DNA of 64,000 bases from Stigmatella erecta (GCF_900111745.1 NZ_FOIJ01000002.1:558001-622000), one strand, 5' to 3'. Counted from the stretch's first letter, positions 34,624-44,185 are shown. A program made the numbers and translations. The notes: a model not told the origin generated them from the letters alone.

Positions 34624-35469
34624 ATGAAGAACAACCTCCAGAACCAACTGCGTCAGCAGGACGCCCACGCGCTGGCCCAGGGCTACTCGCGCGCCATCCG
34701 CCTGATGGACATCGGCAGCATCGTCATCTTCTTCGCGCTGGAGCTGGGGCTGGCCTACCTGCTGTGGGGCAACCCCCACGTGGGCCCGTGGCTGCTGCTG
34801 AGCGCCATCCTCCTGGGGTACCTGGCGGCGGACTTCGTCTCGGGCTTCGTGCACTGGATGGCGGACACCTGGGGCTCCACCACCATGCCCGTGCTGGGCA
34901 AGGCCTTCGTGCGGCCCTTCCGTGAGCACCACGTGGACCAGAAGGCCATCACGCGCCACGACTTCATCGAGACGAACGGCAACAACTGTGCCATCTCCAT
35001 CCCCGTGGGCATCGCCACGCTGGTGATGCCGCACAGCAGCCCGGCGTGGGTGTTCCTCGCGGCGTTCCTGGGCTCGATGATTTTCTGGGTGATGGGGACC
35101 AACCAGTTCCACAAGTGGTCGCACCTGGACACGCCGGGCCCCGTGGTGAACTTCTTGCAGCGCGTGCACCTCATCCTGCCGCCGGCGCACCACCGCATCC
35201 ACCACACGGCGCCCTTCAACAAGTACTACTGCATCACCGTGGGCTGGCTGAACAAGCCGCTGGCGATGATCAGCTTCTTTCCCCTGATGGAGCGGCTCGT
35301 CACCTGGGCCACCGGCATGTTGCCGCGCCAGGACGACATCGGCACGGAGGCGGCCAAGGCCGTGCTGAAGGCCTCGGACGGGGAAGCGCCCATGGTCCAG
35401 GCCGCCAAGGCGCTGCTGGAGGGCACCGAGAAGCCGGAGCCGATCGCCCCCAGCGCCCTGCCCCGCTAG
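34624..35469 (+). CDS. carF: CarF/TMEM189 plasmanylethanolamine desaturase homologue
   Basis: 281 residues, the length of Myxococcus CarF. About four transmembrane segments carry the His motifs of the TMEM189/Kua family: HWMADTW, REHHVDQ, NQFHKWSH and HHRIHH, which should hold a di-iron site. CarF makes the vinyl-ether bond of plasmalogens and is needed to transmit the singlet-oxygen/light signal that turns on carotenoid genes in Myxococcus xanthus. Its stop codon shares a CTAG with the stop of the convergent murI gene. Confidence 0.92.
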   Translation: MKNNLQNQLRQQDAHALAQGYSRAIRLMDIGSIVIFFALELGLAYLLWGNPHVGPWLLLSAILLGYLAADFVSGFVHWMADTWGSTTMPVLGKAFVRPFREHHVDQKAITRHDFIETNGNNCAISIPVGIATLVMPHSSPAWVFLAAFLGSMIFWVMGTNQFHKWSHLDTPGPVVNFLQRVHLILPPAHHRIHHTAPFNKYYCITVGWLNKPLAMISFFPLMERLVTWATGMLPRQDDIGTEAAKAVLKASDGEAPMVQAAKALLEGTEKPEPIAPSALPR

Positions 35470-36278
35470 AAGCTCAGGTCCACCTGCTCGGCCGAGGCGA
35501 TGGGGCGCCCCAGGAAGCGGGCCCCCACCTCCACGAAGCGCTCGGGCACATCCGTCACGAAGTAGCCGTGCACGGGCGCCGGGCCCGGCGGCGCCAGCCC
35601 CTGGGTGCGCTCCAGGAGCGCCGCCACCGCCTCCGCCGTGGCCTCCGCCGAGTCCACCAGGGCCACCCGCGGGCCCACCACCTGGGCGATGACGTCCTTG
35701 AGCAGCGGGTAGTGGGTGCACCCGAGCACCAGGGTGTCCACGCCCTCCCGGGCGAAGTCCGCCAGGTACTCGCGCGCCACCAGCGCCGGCACGTCTCCCT
35801 GCGTCCACCCCTCCTCGGCCAGGGGAACGAAGAGCGGACAGGCCCGCGCCTTCACCGGCACGTGCGGGTCCGCCCGCTGCAGCTCCCGCTGGTAGGCCCC
35901 GGAGCGGATGGTGCCCGGCGTGCCGATGACGCCCACGCCGCCGCCCTTCGTCCGGCGCAGGGCCGCCTGGGCCCCCGGCGCGATGACGCCCATCACCGGC
36001 ACCGGCAGCGCCGCCGCCAGCGCGGGCAGGGCCACCGCGGAGGCCGTGTTGCAGGCCACCACCAGGAGCTTGATGCCCTTCTCCAGCAGGAACTGCGCGT
36101 TCTTGAGCGAGTAGCGCGTCACCACCTCGCCGGACTTGGTGCCGTAGGGCACGCGCGCCGTGTCGCCCAGGTAGAGGGTGCTCTCGTGAGGAAGGCGCTC
36201 CATCAGCGCCTTGAGGACGGTGAGTCCTCCGACGCCCGAGTCGAACACCCCGATGGGACCGTGGCTGCTTTGCCGCAT
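35466..36278 (-). CDS. murI: Glutamate racemase
   Basis: 270 residues. The ATG at 36278 with GGGAG 8 nt upstream is chosen over 36326. Landmarks are IGVFDSGVGGLTVLK, the two catalytic cysteines in VACNTASA and LGCTHYPLL, and GVIGTPGTI. It supplies D-glutamate for peptidoglycan. The two convergent stops with carF are one palindromic CTAG (35466-35469), so no terminator fits between the genes. Confidence 0.93.
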   Translation of the reverse strand: MRQSSHGPIGVFDSGVGGLTVLKALMERLPHESTLYLGDTARVPYGTKSGEVVTRYSLKNAQFLLEKGIKLLVVACNTASAVALPALAAALPVPVMGVIAPGAQAALRRTKGGGVGVIGTPGTIRSGAYQRELQRADPHVPVKARACPLFVPLAEEGWTQGDVPALVAREYLADFAREGVDTLVLGCTHYPLLKDVIAQVVGPRVALVDSAEATAEAVAALLERTQGLAPPGPAPVHGYFVTDVPERFVEVGARFLGRPIASAEQVDLSF

Positions 36279-36332
36279 GTCCGGGCTCCCTATCACGTTT
36301 GATGCCAACCCCCACCCTCCCCGCAAAGCGAA

Positions 36333-36360
36333 GAGGGCCGGGGATGTCGCCCCGGCCCTC
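36333..36360 (-). terminator. Perfect 11-bp hairpin downstream of the lipoprotein gene
   Basis: GAGGGCCGGGG (36333-36343) and CCCCGGCCCTC (36350-36360) form a perfect 11-bp stem with a 6-nt loop, 30 nt after the lipoprotein stop at 36390. A T-run is lacking, so it may be a Rho-assisted or bidirectional stop that also shields murI. Confidence 0.45.
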
Positions 36361-36389
36361 GCGCATCTTCCCCGGCGCCCGGCGGCCCG

Positions 36390-37388
36390 TTAGCGGCGGA
36401 ACATCGTCACCTCGAGCGCCTGGTCGGGGGGCGGGAACTGGTGGGCGCGGACCAGGATGGGGGCCATGTTGCTGTTGGAGCGGTACTCGGTATTGCCCTT
36501 CTTCGCGTACAGGGAGACCTTGTAGGAGCCCGGCCGCAGGAAGCTGTAGGTGATGGGCTTGGCGCGGCACTCCTGCCAGTCCCCCAGCGCCCCGTACACC
36601 CACTCGCCCGTCGCCGTGTCCTGGAAGTTGACGTTCACCTCCAGCGCGCCCGACGGGTCGATCTGGTTGCAGTCCATCGTCACCGAGCCGTCCGAGAACT
36701 TCCACGAGATGGCCGCCCCGCCCACCGCGTACAGGTTGAAGGAGGCGGAGACCGGGTTGTAGGCCTGCGTCACCAGCTCCCCATTGAAGTAGTAGAGGGG
36801 GTTGCCGTCGTAGTCCCGGGCGATGAACTCGATGAAGTGCGAGCCCGGCTCCAGCTCCGGCGTCTCCAGGCCCGGCGAGCGCTGGCCCTCGATGCAGGGG
36901 AAGTTCACCGGGTCGCGCTCATCCAGGGTGATGTCCACCGAGGCCACCCCGGCCTGGCCGCAGCTCGCGTTGCCCGGGAACGTCCAGTTCAGCAGCGCGT
37001 AGGAGGCCGGGTCCCCCTGGCCCATCAGGTCGGCCCGCACCGTCGTGTTGCCGTCGATGCGGAAGGTGCCCTGGGCCTCGTAAATCACCACGTTGTGCAC
37101 ATCCACGGCCCGGAGCACGAAGGGGTACGTACCGGCCCGGAAGTCGTGCAGGGTGATGCCATCCACGCCGCCCGTGTTGCAGGCAAAGCGCCCCCCGTTG
37201 TGCAGGCGCTCGCCCGGAATCTCCACGTTCACGCCGAACACGTCGCGGGCCTGATCGCAGCGCAGCCCCTGGAAGGTCCACAGGAACGAGACATCACCCG
37301 GGTACCCGCGATCGTCATCGTCGACGACGATACAGCCCGTGGAGAAGGAGGCGAGACAGAGGAATGCGAGCAGCAGTCGGGAGTTCAT
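36390..37388 (-). CDS. Putative lipoprotein
   Basis: 332 residues. FLCLASFSTGCIVVDDDD gives a lipobox with the Cys at about residue 20, followed by an Asp-rich segment that favours outer-membrane or surface retention. The rest is beta-rich with repeats of a domain around FQGLRCDQARDVFGV and GSHFIEFIARDYDG, each with cysteines; these may be two or three related beta-sandwich units. No known family is recognised. The upstream frame to 37571 is excluded because the lipobox begins just after the ATG at 37388. Confidence 0.7.
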   Translation of the reverse strand: MNSRLLLAFLCLASFSTGCIVVDDDDRGYPGDVSFLWTFQGLRCDQARDVFGVNVEIPGERLHNGGRFACNTGGVDGITLHDFRAGTYPFVLRAVDVHNVVIYEAQGTFRIDGNTTVRADLMGQGDPASYALLNWTFPGNASCGQAGVASVDITLDERDPVNFPCIEGQRSPGLETPELEPGSHFIEFIARDYDGNPLYYFNGELVTQAYNPVSASFNLYAVGGAAISWKFSDGSVTMDCNQIDPSGALEVNVNFQDTATGEWVYGALGDWQECRAKPITYSFLRPGSYKVSLYAKKGNTEYRSNSNMAPILVRAHQFPPPDQALEVTMFRR

Positions 37389-37536
37389 GGGGTGCGTCCA
37401 GGCGTTCGAAGAGGCGGCCGGGCGTTCAGGCCGTTGTGTCTTCTCGGACGCCGCCCCCCGCGTTTTATTCAGGCAGCCTGACGAGCCCCTTTGCTTTGTT
37501 TGACCACCCCGGATCGGAGTGCTACGGCCTGCACCC

Positions 37537-38244
37537 ATGATGTTCCGCCTGCCCCTGGCGCTCGGCGCCATGAACTACGTGGAGATTCTCCGCGGCGCGT
37601 CCTTCATCGAGCTGGCCGTGCTCATCCTGCTCATGGGCGTCTCCGTGGCGTCCTGGGGCCTCATCGTCATGAAGGCCACCCAGCTGTCCCGGGCCCGCAC
37701 ACAGTCACTTACCTTTCTAGACACCTTCTGGAAGGCGACGCGGCTGGAGGGCATCTACCAGACGGCGCGGGGGCTGGAGGGCTCGCCGCTGTCGAAGGTG
37801 TTCTGCGCGGGCTACGAGGAGCTGTCCAAGCTGGCCCAGGCCAAGGAGGGCCCCGAGGGGGCCATGAGCGACAAGCTCGGGGGCATCGAGAACGTGGAGC
37901 GGGCGCTGCACCGGGCCGCCACGGCGCAAATCACCGAGCTGGAGGCGCGCGTGCCGTTCCTGGGCACCGTGGGCGCCGCGGCCCCCTTCGTGGGGCTGTT
38001 CGGCACGGTGGTGGGCATCCTCAACGCCTTCAACGAGATCGCCGACAAGGGCAACGCCACGCTGTCCACGGTGGCCGCCCCCGTGGGCAACGCGCTGTTC
38101 GCCACGGCCGCGGGGCTCTTCGCGGCCATTCCCGCGGTGGTCGCCTACAACTCGTTCGTCAGCCGCATCAAGATCTTCGACACGGAGATGTCCAACTTCT
38201 CCGCCGACTTCCTGAACATCATCAAGCGGCACTTCTTCAAGTAG
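37537..38244 (+). CDS. tolQ: TolQ/ExbB-type proton channel
   Basis: 235 residues from the ATG at 37537 (37519 and 37570 are also possible). Three transmembrane segments are visible, with FLGTVGAAAPFVGLFGTVVGIL and LFATAAGLFAAIPAVVAYN, the conserved MotA/TolQ/ExbB helices. With TolR it uses the proton gradient to energise the outer membrane and septal constriction. First gene of the tol operon, 14 nt before tolR. Confidence 0.92.
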   Translation: MMFRLPLALGAMNYVEILRGASFIELAVLILLMGVSVASWGLIVMKATQLSRARTQSLTFLDTFWKATRLEGIYQTARGLEGSPLSKVFCAGYEELSKLAQAKEGPEGAMSDKLGGIENVERALHRAATAQITELEARVPFLGTVGAAAPFVGLFGTVVGILNAFNEIADKGNATLSTVAAPVGNALFATAAGLFAAIPAVVAYNSFVSRIKIFDTEMSNFSADFLNIIKRHFFK

Positions 38245-38258
38245 GAGCCGGGCGCGCC

Positions 38259-38744
38259 ATGGGCATGGGTGGAGGCAACAAGGGCCAGGGCCGCGTCACC
38301 ATGAGCGAGATCAACGTCACGCCCATGGTGGACGTGATGCTGGTGCTGCTCATCATCTTCATGGTGACCGCGCCGCTCATCCAGCAGGGCGTCAAGGTCA
38401 ACCTGCCCGAGGCGAAGGCCGCCCCGGTGGAGGCCGCCGAGAAGAAGCTCGTGCTCTCCATCGACGCCGGCCGGCGCGTCTTCATCGGGGACGCGGAGGT
38501 GCTCCTGGAGGAGCTGGAGACGAAGCTGGCCGCCAACGCCAAGGCGCAGGCCGAGAAGGAAATCTACCTGCACGCCGACCGCGACGTGCCCTACGGCGTC
38601 GTCGTGGAGGTCATGGCCGCCGCCCAGCGCGCGGGCATCACCAACGTGGGGATGATTACCGACCCCTCCGCCAAGGGCACCCGCACGGACCCGGCGCCCC
38701 CGGCCCCGGCGTCCAAAGGGGGAAAGAAGGAAGCGAAGCGCTAG
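38259..38744 (+). CDS. tolR: TolR/ExbD-type protein
   Basis: 161 residues. A single N-terminal transmembrane helix (MVDVMLVLLIIFMVTAP) carries the essential Asp of the TolR/ExbD family, preceded by MSEINVTP. A periplasmic domain (KEIYLHADRDVPYG) and a Lys-rich Pro/Ala tail follow. The start is at 38259 with AGGAG 11 nt upstream. The next gene begins 3 nt after the stop. Confidence 0.92.
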   Translation: MGMGGGNKGQGRVTMSEINVTPMVDVMLVLLIIFMVTAPLIQQGVKVNLPEAKAAPVEAAEKKLVLSIDAGRRVFIGDAEVLLEELETKLAANAKAQAEKEIYLHADRDVPYGVVVEVMAAAQRAGITNVGMITDPSAKGTRTDPAPPAPASKGGKKEAKR

Positions 38745-38747
38745 CCC

Positions 38748-39527
38748 ATGACCCTGCACCCGGCCGTCTCCCAGAGCATGCTCGCGGCCCGCCCGTCGCG
38801 GGCGGGACTGTTCATCGGGCTGTCCGTGGCGGGCCATGTCCTGCTGCTGGCCGTCGCGGCGCTCTACACGCACCTGACGGCCGCGCCGAAGGTGAACCCC
38901 AACGTTCCGGTCATCCGCGCCACGCTGGTGCGCCAGGGCAAGCCGAGGGACCCCAAGCTGCTGCCCCGCAAGGAGCAGCCCCCGCCGCCCCCCAAGGAAG
39001 TCAAAGCGCCGCCCGCCCCGGCCCCCACGCCGCCCCCGCCCGTGGAGAAGGTCTCGGTGCCCGTGCCCGGGATGAAGCCCGCCACACCGCCCCCCGCGCC
39101 CCAGAAGGGCGAGGCCACGGGCGAGGACCGGCGCAAGCGGCTCTTCGGCGCCTTCGACAAGACCGCGCAGAAGCCCACCGAGCCCGAGGAGCTGGAGGGC
39201 GCCGAGGACGGCGACCCGGATGGCGACTCGGCCATCGCCGAGGGCGAGCGCTACTACGCGCTGCTGTCCACCCAGGTGCGCCGCAACTACAACGTCGCGG
39301 ACACCATCCCCGAGTCCGAGCGCCTCCACCTCAAGGCCCAGGTGCAGATGCGCCTGGGCCGCACGGGGGAAGTGCTGGAGACCCGCCTGGTGGCCTCCAG
39401 CGGGAATGATCTCTTCGACTCCTCCGTCCTGGCCGCGGTGAAGAAGGCCTCTCCCTTCTCGCCGCCCCCCGCCCATCTTCGTGACGCGCTCCAGAAACAG
39501 GGCGTCGTCCTGGAGTTCCGTCCATGA
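38748..39527 (+). CDS. TonB/TolA-like energy transducer
   Basis: 259 residues. An N-terminal transmembrane anchor (~25-45) is followed by a Pro/Lys-rich spacer (PPPPPKEVKAPPAPAPTPPPP) and a TonB-type C-terminal domain (LKAQVQMRLGRTGEVLETRL, SSVLAAVKKASPF). It occupies the tolA position between tolR and tolB but lacks the long Ala/Lys helix of Escherichia coli TolA, so it looks like a TonB-domain TolA substitute. It overlaps tolB by 4 nt. Confidence 0.82.
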   Translation: MTLHPAVSQSMLAARPSRAGLFIGLSVAGHVLLLAVAALYTHLTAAPKVNPNVPVIRATLVRQGKPRDPKLLPRKEQPPPPPKEVKAPPAPAPTPPPPVEKVSVPVPGMKPATPPPAPQKGEATGEDRRKRLFGAFDKTAQKPTEPEELEGAEDGDPDGDSAIAEGERYYALLSTQVRRNYNVADTIPESERLHLKAQVQMRLGRTGEVLETRLVASSGNDLFDSSVLAAVKKASPFSPPPAHLRDALQKQGVVLEFRP

Positions 39528-40798
39528 AAGCCCTGCTGCTGTCGCTGCTGCTCCTGCCCCTGGCGGCCTTCGCCCAGGCCCCGGTCATTCAGATCTCCGG
39601 CGCCAACTTCCGCCCCCTGCCGCTGGCCTACCCCGCCCCCCAGTCCGTGGATGACGGCGGAAAGAAGGCCGCCGCGGACTTCGATGCCCCGTTCCTGTTC
39701 GACCTTCGGGCCTCGGGCCTGTTCCAGGTGCTGGACCGCGCCAGCTTCACCGCGGACGCCAAGGAGGGCATCACCGCGGGCAGCATCAACTTCGCGCGCT
39801 GGGCGGACGTGGGCGCCGAGTCGCTCGTGAAGGTGCAGCTCGGCGCGGAGGGCGGCACGCTGCGCGGCGAGCTGCGCCTGTTCAACGTGGGCTCCGGCCG
39901 GGAGGACTTCAAGGCCAGCCACGCCGTGCCCGCCGCCGAGCCCCGGCAGCTCGCGCACTTCCTCGCCGACGCCCTCTACCGCCACCTCACCCGGGAGCCG
40001 AGCCCCTTCCTGTCCCGCATCGTGTTCGTGCGCAAGGCGCGCGACAACCGGGACGTGTGGACCGCCGACTGGGATGGCCACAACGCACGCGCCCTCACCA
40101 GCGGCGGCATCAACCTGCTGCCCGCCCTGGGCACCGGCGGCACCGTGGCCTACACCTCGTACCGCAAGGGCCAGCCGGACCTCTACCTCCAGAAGGCCGG
40201 GGGCGAGGCCCAGGCCATCGTCCAGAATGGGCAGATGGCCACCGGCGTGGCGTTCTCCCCGGACGGCAAGCGCATCGCCTATGCGCAGGCCCAGGGCGAG
40301 AGCACGCAGATCTTCCTGGCCAACGCGGACGGGAGCGAGCCCAAGCGCATCACCGACACCCCCTACGGCATCAATTCCAGCCCCACCTGGTCGCCGGACG
40401 GCAAGCGCCTCGCCTTCGTGTCCAACCGGGGCGGCTCACCGCAGATCTACGTGATGAACGCGGACGGGACGAACGCCCGCCGGTTGACCTTCCAGGGCAA
40501 CTACAACCAGACCCCGGACTGGTCTCCGCGGGGCGATCTCATCGCCTTCACCGCGCGCGATGAGCGCAACGCCTTCGATCTGTTCACCGTGAACGTGGAC
40601 ACCGGCAAGATTGCCCGGCTGACGCAGGACCAGGGCAACAACGAGGAGCCGGTCTTCTCCCCCAACGGGCGGCTCATCCTCTTCAGCTCCACGCGCAATG
40701 GGACGGGCCAGCTCTTCGTGATGACGGCCGAGGGCAACAATCCGCTCGCGCTTCCGATGGAAAAAGGAGGCGGACTCACCCCAGACTGGGCGCCATGA
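39524..40798 (+). CDS. tolB: Tol-Pal system beta-propeller protein TolB
   Basis: 424 residues. A signal peptide (KALLLSLLLLPLAAFA) leads to the TolB N-terminal domain, then four or five PD40 propeller blades (e.g. FSPDGKRIAYAQ, WSPDGKRLAFVSN, FSPNGRLILFSS). TolB acts in the periplasm, bridging TolA and Pal. It overlaps the tonB-like gene upstream and the aminotransferase gene downstream by 4 nt. No pal gene is adjacent. Confidence 0.92.
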   Translation: MKALLLSLLLLPLAAFAQAPVIQISGANFRPLPLAYPAPQSVDDGGKKAAADFDAPFLFDLRASGLFQVLDRASFTADAKEGITAGSINFARWADVGAESLVKVQLGAEGGTLRGELRLFNVGSGREDFKASHAVPAAEPRQLAHFLADALYRHLTREPSPFLSRIVFVRKARDNRDVWTADWDGHNARALTSGGINLLPALGTGGTVAYTSYRKGQPDLYLQKAGGEAQAIVQNGQMATGVAFSPDGKRIAYAQAQGESTQIFLANADGSEPKRITDTPYGINSSPTWSPDGKRLAFVSNRGGSPQIYVMNADGTNARRLTFQGNYNQTPDWSPRGDLIAFTARDERNAFDLFTVNVDTGKIARLTQDQGNNEEPVFSPNGRLILFSSTRNGTGQLFVMTAEGNNPLALPMEKGGGLTPDWAP

Positions 40799-41982
40799 GC
40801 GTCTCGCCCTTCCGCGCCCACTGGTCCCTCGACCCCAGCATCGTCTACCTCAACCACGGCGCGTATGGGGCCTGCCCCACCGCCGTGCTCCAGGTGCAAT
40901 CCGAGCTGCGCGCGCACCTGGAAGCCTCGCCCATGCGGTTCTTCGTCCGGGAGTACGAGGGGCGGCTCGATGAGGCCCGTGCCGCCCTGGCCGCCTTCCT
41001 GGACGCGGACCCGGAGGACCTCAGCTTCGTGAGCAATGCCACCTCCGGGGTGAACGCGGTGCTGCGCTCGCTGCGCTTCGCCCCCGGGGACGAGCTGCTC
41101 ACCACCGACCACGAGTACAACGCCTCCCGCAACGCGCTGGACTGGGTGGCCAGCCGCTCCGGCGCCCAGGTGGTGACCGCGGCGCTGCCCTGGCCCTCGC
41201 CCACCCCCGCCACCGTGGTGGAGGCGGTGCTCGCGCGCGTGACGCCCCGCACCCGGCTGTTCCTCGTCGACCACATCACCAGCCAGACGGCGCTCGTCCT
41301 TCCCCTGCGGGAGCTCGTCCAGGCCCTGCGCGCGCGAGGCGTGGAGACGCTGGTCGATGGCGCCCATGCCCCCGGGCAGGTGCCCCTGTCCCTGCGGACC
41401 CTGAACGCCGGCTACTACACCGGCAACTGCCACAAGTGGCTGTGTGCCCCCAAGGGCGCCGCCTTCCTCCACGTCCGCAAGGATCTCCAGGAGGACCTCA
41501 AGCCCCTGTCGGTGAGCCACGGCCACAACTCGCCGCGCCAGGACCGCTCGCGCTTCCGGCTGGACTTCGACTGGACCGGGACGGCGGACCCCACCCCCGC
41601 ACTCTGCGTTCCCCATGCCCTGCGCACCCTGGAACGAATGCTGCCCGGCGGCTGGCCCGCGATCATGGCCGGCAACCGCGCCAAGGCCCTCGCCGCCCGG
41701 AAGCTGCTGTGCGAGCGGCTCGGCGTACAGCCCCACTGTCCGGACGAGATGGTGGGCTCCATGGCCACCGTGGCCCTGCCGGACGGCTACCCCACCTCGC
41801 CCCCGCCCCCCTCCTTCCGGGATCCACTCCAGGACCGGCTCATCACCGGGCACCAGATCGAGGTGCCCATCATCCCCTGGCCCCAGGCGCCGCAGCGCCA
41901 CCTGCGCCTGTCCGCGCAGCTCTACAACACCCACACGGAGTACCAGCACCTCGCGGAGGCTTTGGAAGCGCTCTTGCGTTGA
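40795..41982 (+). CDS. Class V (PLP-dependent) aminotransferase
   Basis: 395 residues. The protein matches isopenicillin-N-epimerase-like class V enzymes: LNHGAYGACP, FVSNATSGVNAVLRS, the cofactor-stacking motif VDGAHAPGQ (Asp188, His191) and the PLP lysine in GNCHKWLCAPKG (Lys214). It could be an epimerase, desulfurase or aminotransferase; the substrate is unknown. It overlaps tolB by 4 nt, so it is translated with the tol operon, an uncommon position for such a gene. Confidence 0.82.
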   Translation: MSVSPFRAHWSLDPSIVYLNHGAYGACPTAVLQVQSELRAHLEASPMRFFVREYEGRLDEARAALAAFLDADPEDLSFVSNATSGVNAVLRSLRFAPGDELLTTDHEYNASRNALDWVASRSGAQVVTAALPWPSPTPATVVEAVLARVTPRTRLFLVDHITSQTALVLPLRELVQALRARGVETLVDGAHAPGQVPLSLRTLNAGYYTGNCHKWLCAPKGAAFLHVRKDLQEDLKPLSVSHGHNSPRQDRSRFRLDFDWTGTADPTPALCVPHALRTLERMLPGGWPAIMAGNRAKALAARKLLCERLGVQPHCPDEMVGSMATVALPDGYPTSPPPPSFRDPLQDRLITGHQIEVPIIPWPQAPQRHLRLSAQLYNTHTEYQHLAEALEALLR

Positions 41983-41996
41983 GTAGTGTGGTGGCA

Positions 41997-42920
41997 ATGC
42001 CTCGCTTTGCCACCATTGATGTGGGCACCAACTCCGTTCTTCTCCTCGTGGCGGAACGCACCCCGGAAGGCCGCTTCGAGGCGGTGCTCGAGCGCGCCGA
42101 AATCACCCGGCTGGGCCGCGGCGTCGACCAGAGCCGCCGCCTGTCCCCCGAGGGCATGGAGGCCACGCTGGCGGTCCTCACCGCGTTTGCCCAGGAGGCC
42201 CGCGCCCTGGGCGCCCAGGGCATCGCCGTGTCCGCCACCAGCGCCGCGAGGGATGCGCAGAACGGCCACGAGTTCCTGGAGGCCGCCCAGCGGCGCGCGG
42301 GCGTCTCGGTGGAGATCATCTCCGGGGCGCTGGAGGCCCAGCTCTCGTTCGCCTCGGTCCACCTGGACTTCGCCTCCGAGGCGGCAGGCCCCCTGATGGT
42401 CATCGACATTGGCGGCGGCTCCACCGAGTTCATCTACGGCAACCGGGCGGGCCAGGTGGACTTCCGCCACAGCTACGACGTGGGCGCGGTGCGCCTCACC
42501 GAGCGCTTCCTCCACGCGGATCCGCTCGCGGCCAGCGAGCGCGGGCAGCTCACCGCCTTCCTGCGCGACACCTTCTCCACCCTGCCCCCGCCGCCCCCGG
42601 GCTCGACGCTGGTGGGCGTGGCCGGCACGGTGACCACCCTCTTCACGGTGCAGAACCGCATCGATCCCTATGATGCCCAGCGCGTCCAGGGCGGCACGCT
42701 GACGCGGGCCGAGGTGGAGGGGCTCGCGGACCAGCTCTGCGGGCTGCCCCTGGCGGAGCGCCGGGCCCTGCCGGGGCTGCAACCCAAGCGCGCCGATGTC
42801 ATCCCCGCGGGCGCGCTCATCCTGCTGGAGGCGATGCGCGCCCTGAAGGCCAGCGGCTGCCGCGTGAGCGACCGCGGCCTGCGCTGGGGGCTGCTGGCCC
42901 ACCGGTTCGGAGCCGCCTGA
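41997..42920 (+). CDS. Ppx/GppA exopolyphosphatase-type phosphatase
   Basis: 307 residues from the ATG at 41997. The ASKHA ATPase-fold motifs are present: FATIDVGTNSVLLLV, SATSAARDAQNG, SGALEAQLSF, VIDIGGGSTEFIYG and GVAGTVTTLF. Short members like this act on polyphosphate or pppGpp; which one cannot be told. It lies 2 nt before the MFS gene, and 14 nt after the aminotransferase. Confidence 0.88.
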   Translation: MPRFATIDVGTNSVLLLVAERTPEGRFEAVLERAEITRLGRGVDQSRRLSPEGMEATLAVLTAFAQEARALGAQGIAVSATSAARDAQNGHEFLEAAQRRAGVSVEIISGALEAQLSFASVHLDFASEAAGPLMVIDIGGGSTEFIYGNRAGQVDFRHSYDVGAVRLTERFLHADPLAASERGQLTAFLRDTFSTLPPPPPGSTLVGVAGTVTTLFTVQNRIDPYDAQRVQGGTLTRAEVEGLADQLCGLPLAERRALPGLQPKRADVIPAGALILLEAMRALKASGCRVSDRGLRWGLLAHRFGAA

Positions 42921-42922
42921 CC

Positions 42923-44185
42923 ATGAGCCTCCCCTCCGTGGTGGCCCCTCCCGCCGCGCCGGCCCCTTCGGTCCGCGCGGGCTATGCCCTCTTCGTCCTC
43001 ACGCTCATCAACCTGGTCAACTACCTCGACCGGTACATCGTCTCCAGCGCGCTGCCCGCCATCCAGTCGGAGTTCGGCATCAACAACACCCAGTCGGGCC
43101 TGCTGGGCACCGTCTTCATCGTGGTGTTCATGCTGGCCTCGCCGCTGGGGGGCTACCTGGGGGACCGCATCCCCCGGAAGCTGCTGGTGGCCGGGGGCGT
43201 GCTCTTGTGGAGCCTCGCCACGGGGGCCTCGGGCCTGGCCTCGTCCTTCGCGGCCCTGCTCGTGGCGCGCGCCTTCATCGGCATCGGCGAGGCCGGGTAC
43301 GGGGCCGTGGCCCCCTCCATCATCTCGGACCTCTACCCCCGCGAGCAGCGCACGCGCATGCTCTCGTTCTTCTACATCGCCATCCCCGTGGGCGCGGCGA
43401 TGGGCTACGGCCTGGGCGGGTGGCTCACGGCGAGCTACTCCTGGCACGTGGCCTTCTACGCGGGCGGCGTGCCCGGCCTGCTTTTGGGCACCCTGGCCTT
43501 CTTCATGCCCGAGCCCCAGCGCGGGGCCATGGACGAGCCCGGGGCCCGGACGAAGATGCCTTTCAAGGAGGGCCTGGCGGGCCTGGCCAGCAACAAGGCC
43601 TTCTGGGCCACCACCCTGGGCTACACGCTGATGACGTTCTCCATTGGCGGCCTGGGCTTCTGGATGCCCACCTATATGGAGAAGGCCCGGGGCATGCCCG
43701 GAGACCGGGCCAGCTTCATCTTCGGCGCCATCACCGCCACCGCGGGCCTGCTGGGCACCTTGGCGGGAGGCTGGCTGGGAGACCGGCTGGACCGCAAGCG
43801 CGAGGGCGGCGGCCTGGGGATGTCCGGCGTGGGGCTGCTGCTCGCCGCGCCGTTCATGTACGTGGCGGTCAACCTGGAGTCGGAGCCGGCGATGTTCGCC
43901 ACCATCGCCCTGGCGCAGTTCTTCATCTTCCTCAACAGCGGCCCCATCAACGCGGCCATCGTCAACTGCGTGCCGCCCGCCTTCCGCGCCTTCGCCATGG
44001 GGCTCAACGTGCTCTGCATTCACCTGCTGGGCGACGCCATCTCCCCCACGCTCATCGGCACCGTGGCCGACATGTCCAGCCTCACCACCGCCATCGAGTG
44101 GAACGCGCTGCCCGTGCTGCTCGGAGGCTTCGCCCTGCTCGTGGGCGCCAAGCTCTTCCGCGTGGCGGCCCCCGCGCCCCGCTGA
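42923..44185 (+). CDS. MFS transporter, Spinster-like
   Basis: 420 residues, about twelve transmembrane helices. NLVNYLDRYIVSSALPAI, GGYLGDRIPRKLLVAGG and RAFIGIGEAGYGAVAPSIISDLYP are Spinster/MFS hallmarks. Eukaryotic Spinster proteins export sphingolipids; bacterial relatives transport unknown organic compounds. It follows the Ppx/GppA gene by 2 nt and is probably in the same transcript. Confidence 0.8.
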   Translation: MSLPSVVAPPAAPAPSVRAGYALFVLTLINLVNYLDRYIVSSALPAIQSEFGINNTQSGLLGTVFIVVFMLASPLGGYLGDRIPRKLLVAGGVLLWSLATGASGLASSFAALLVARAFIGIGEAGYGAVAPSIISDLYPREQRTRMLSFFYIAIPVGAAMGYGLGGWLTASYSWHVAFYAGGVPGLLLGTLAFFMPEPQRGAMDEPGARTKMPFKEGLAGLASNKAFWATTLGYTLMTFSIGGLGFWMPTYMEKARGMPGDRASFIFGAITATAGLLGTLAGGWLGDRLDRKREGGGLGMSGVGLLLAAPFMYVAVNLESEPAMFATIALAQFFIFLNSGPINAAIVNCVPPAFRAFAMGLNVLCIHLLGDAISPTLIGTVADMSSLTTAIEWNALPVLLGGFALLVGAKLFRVAAPAPR

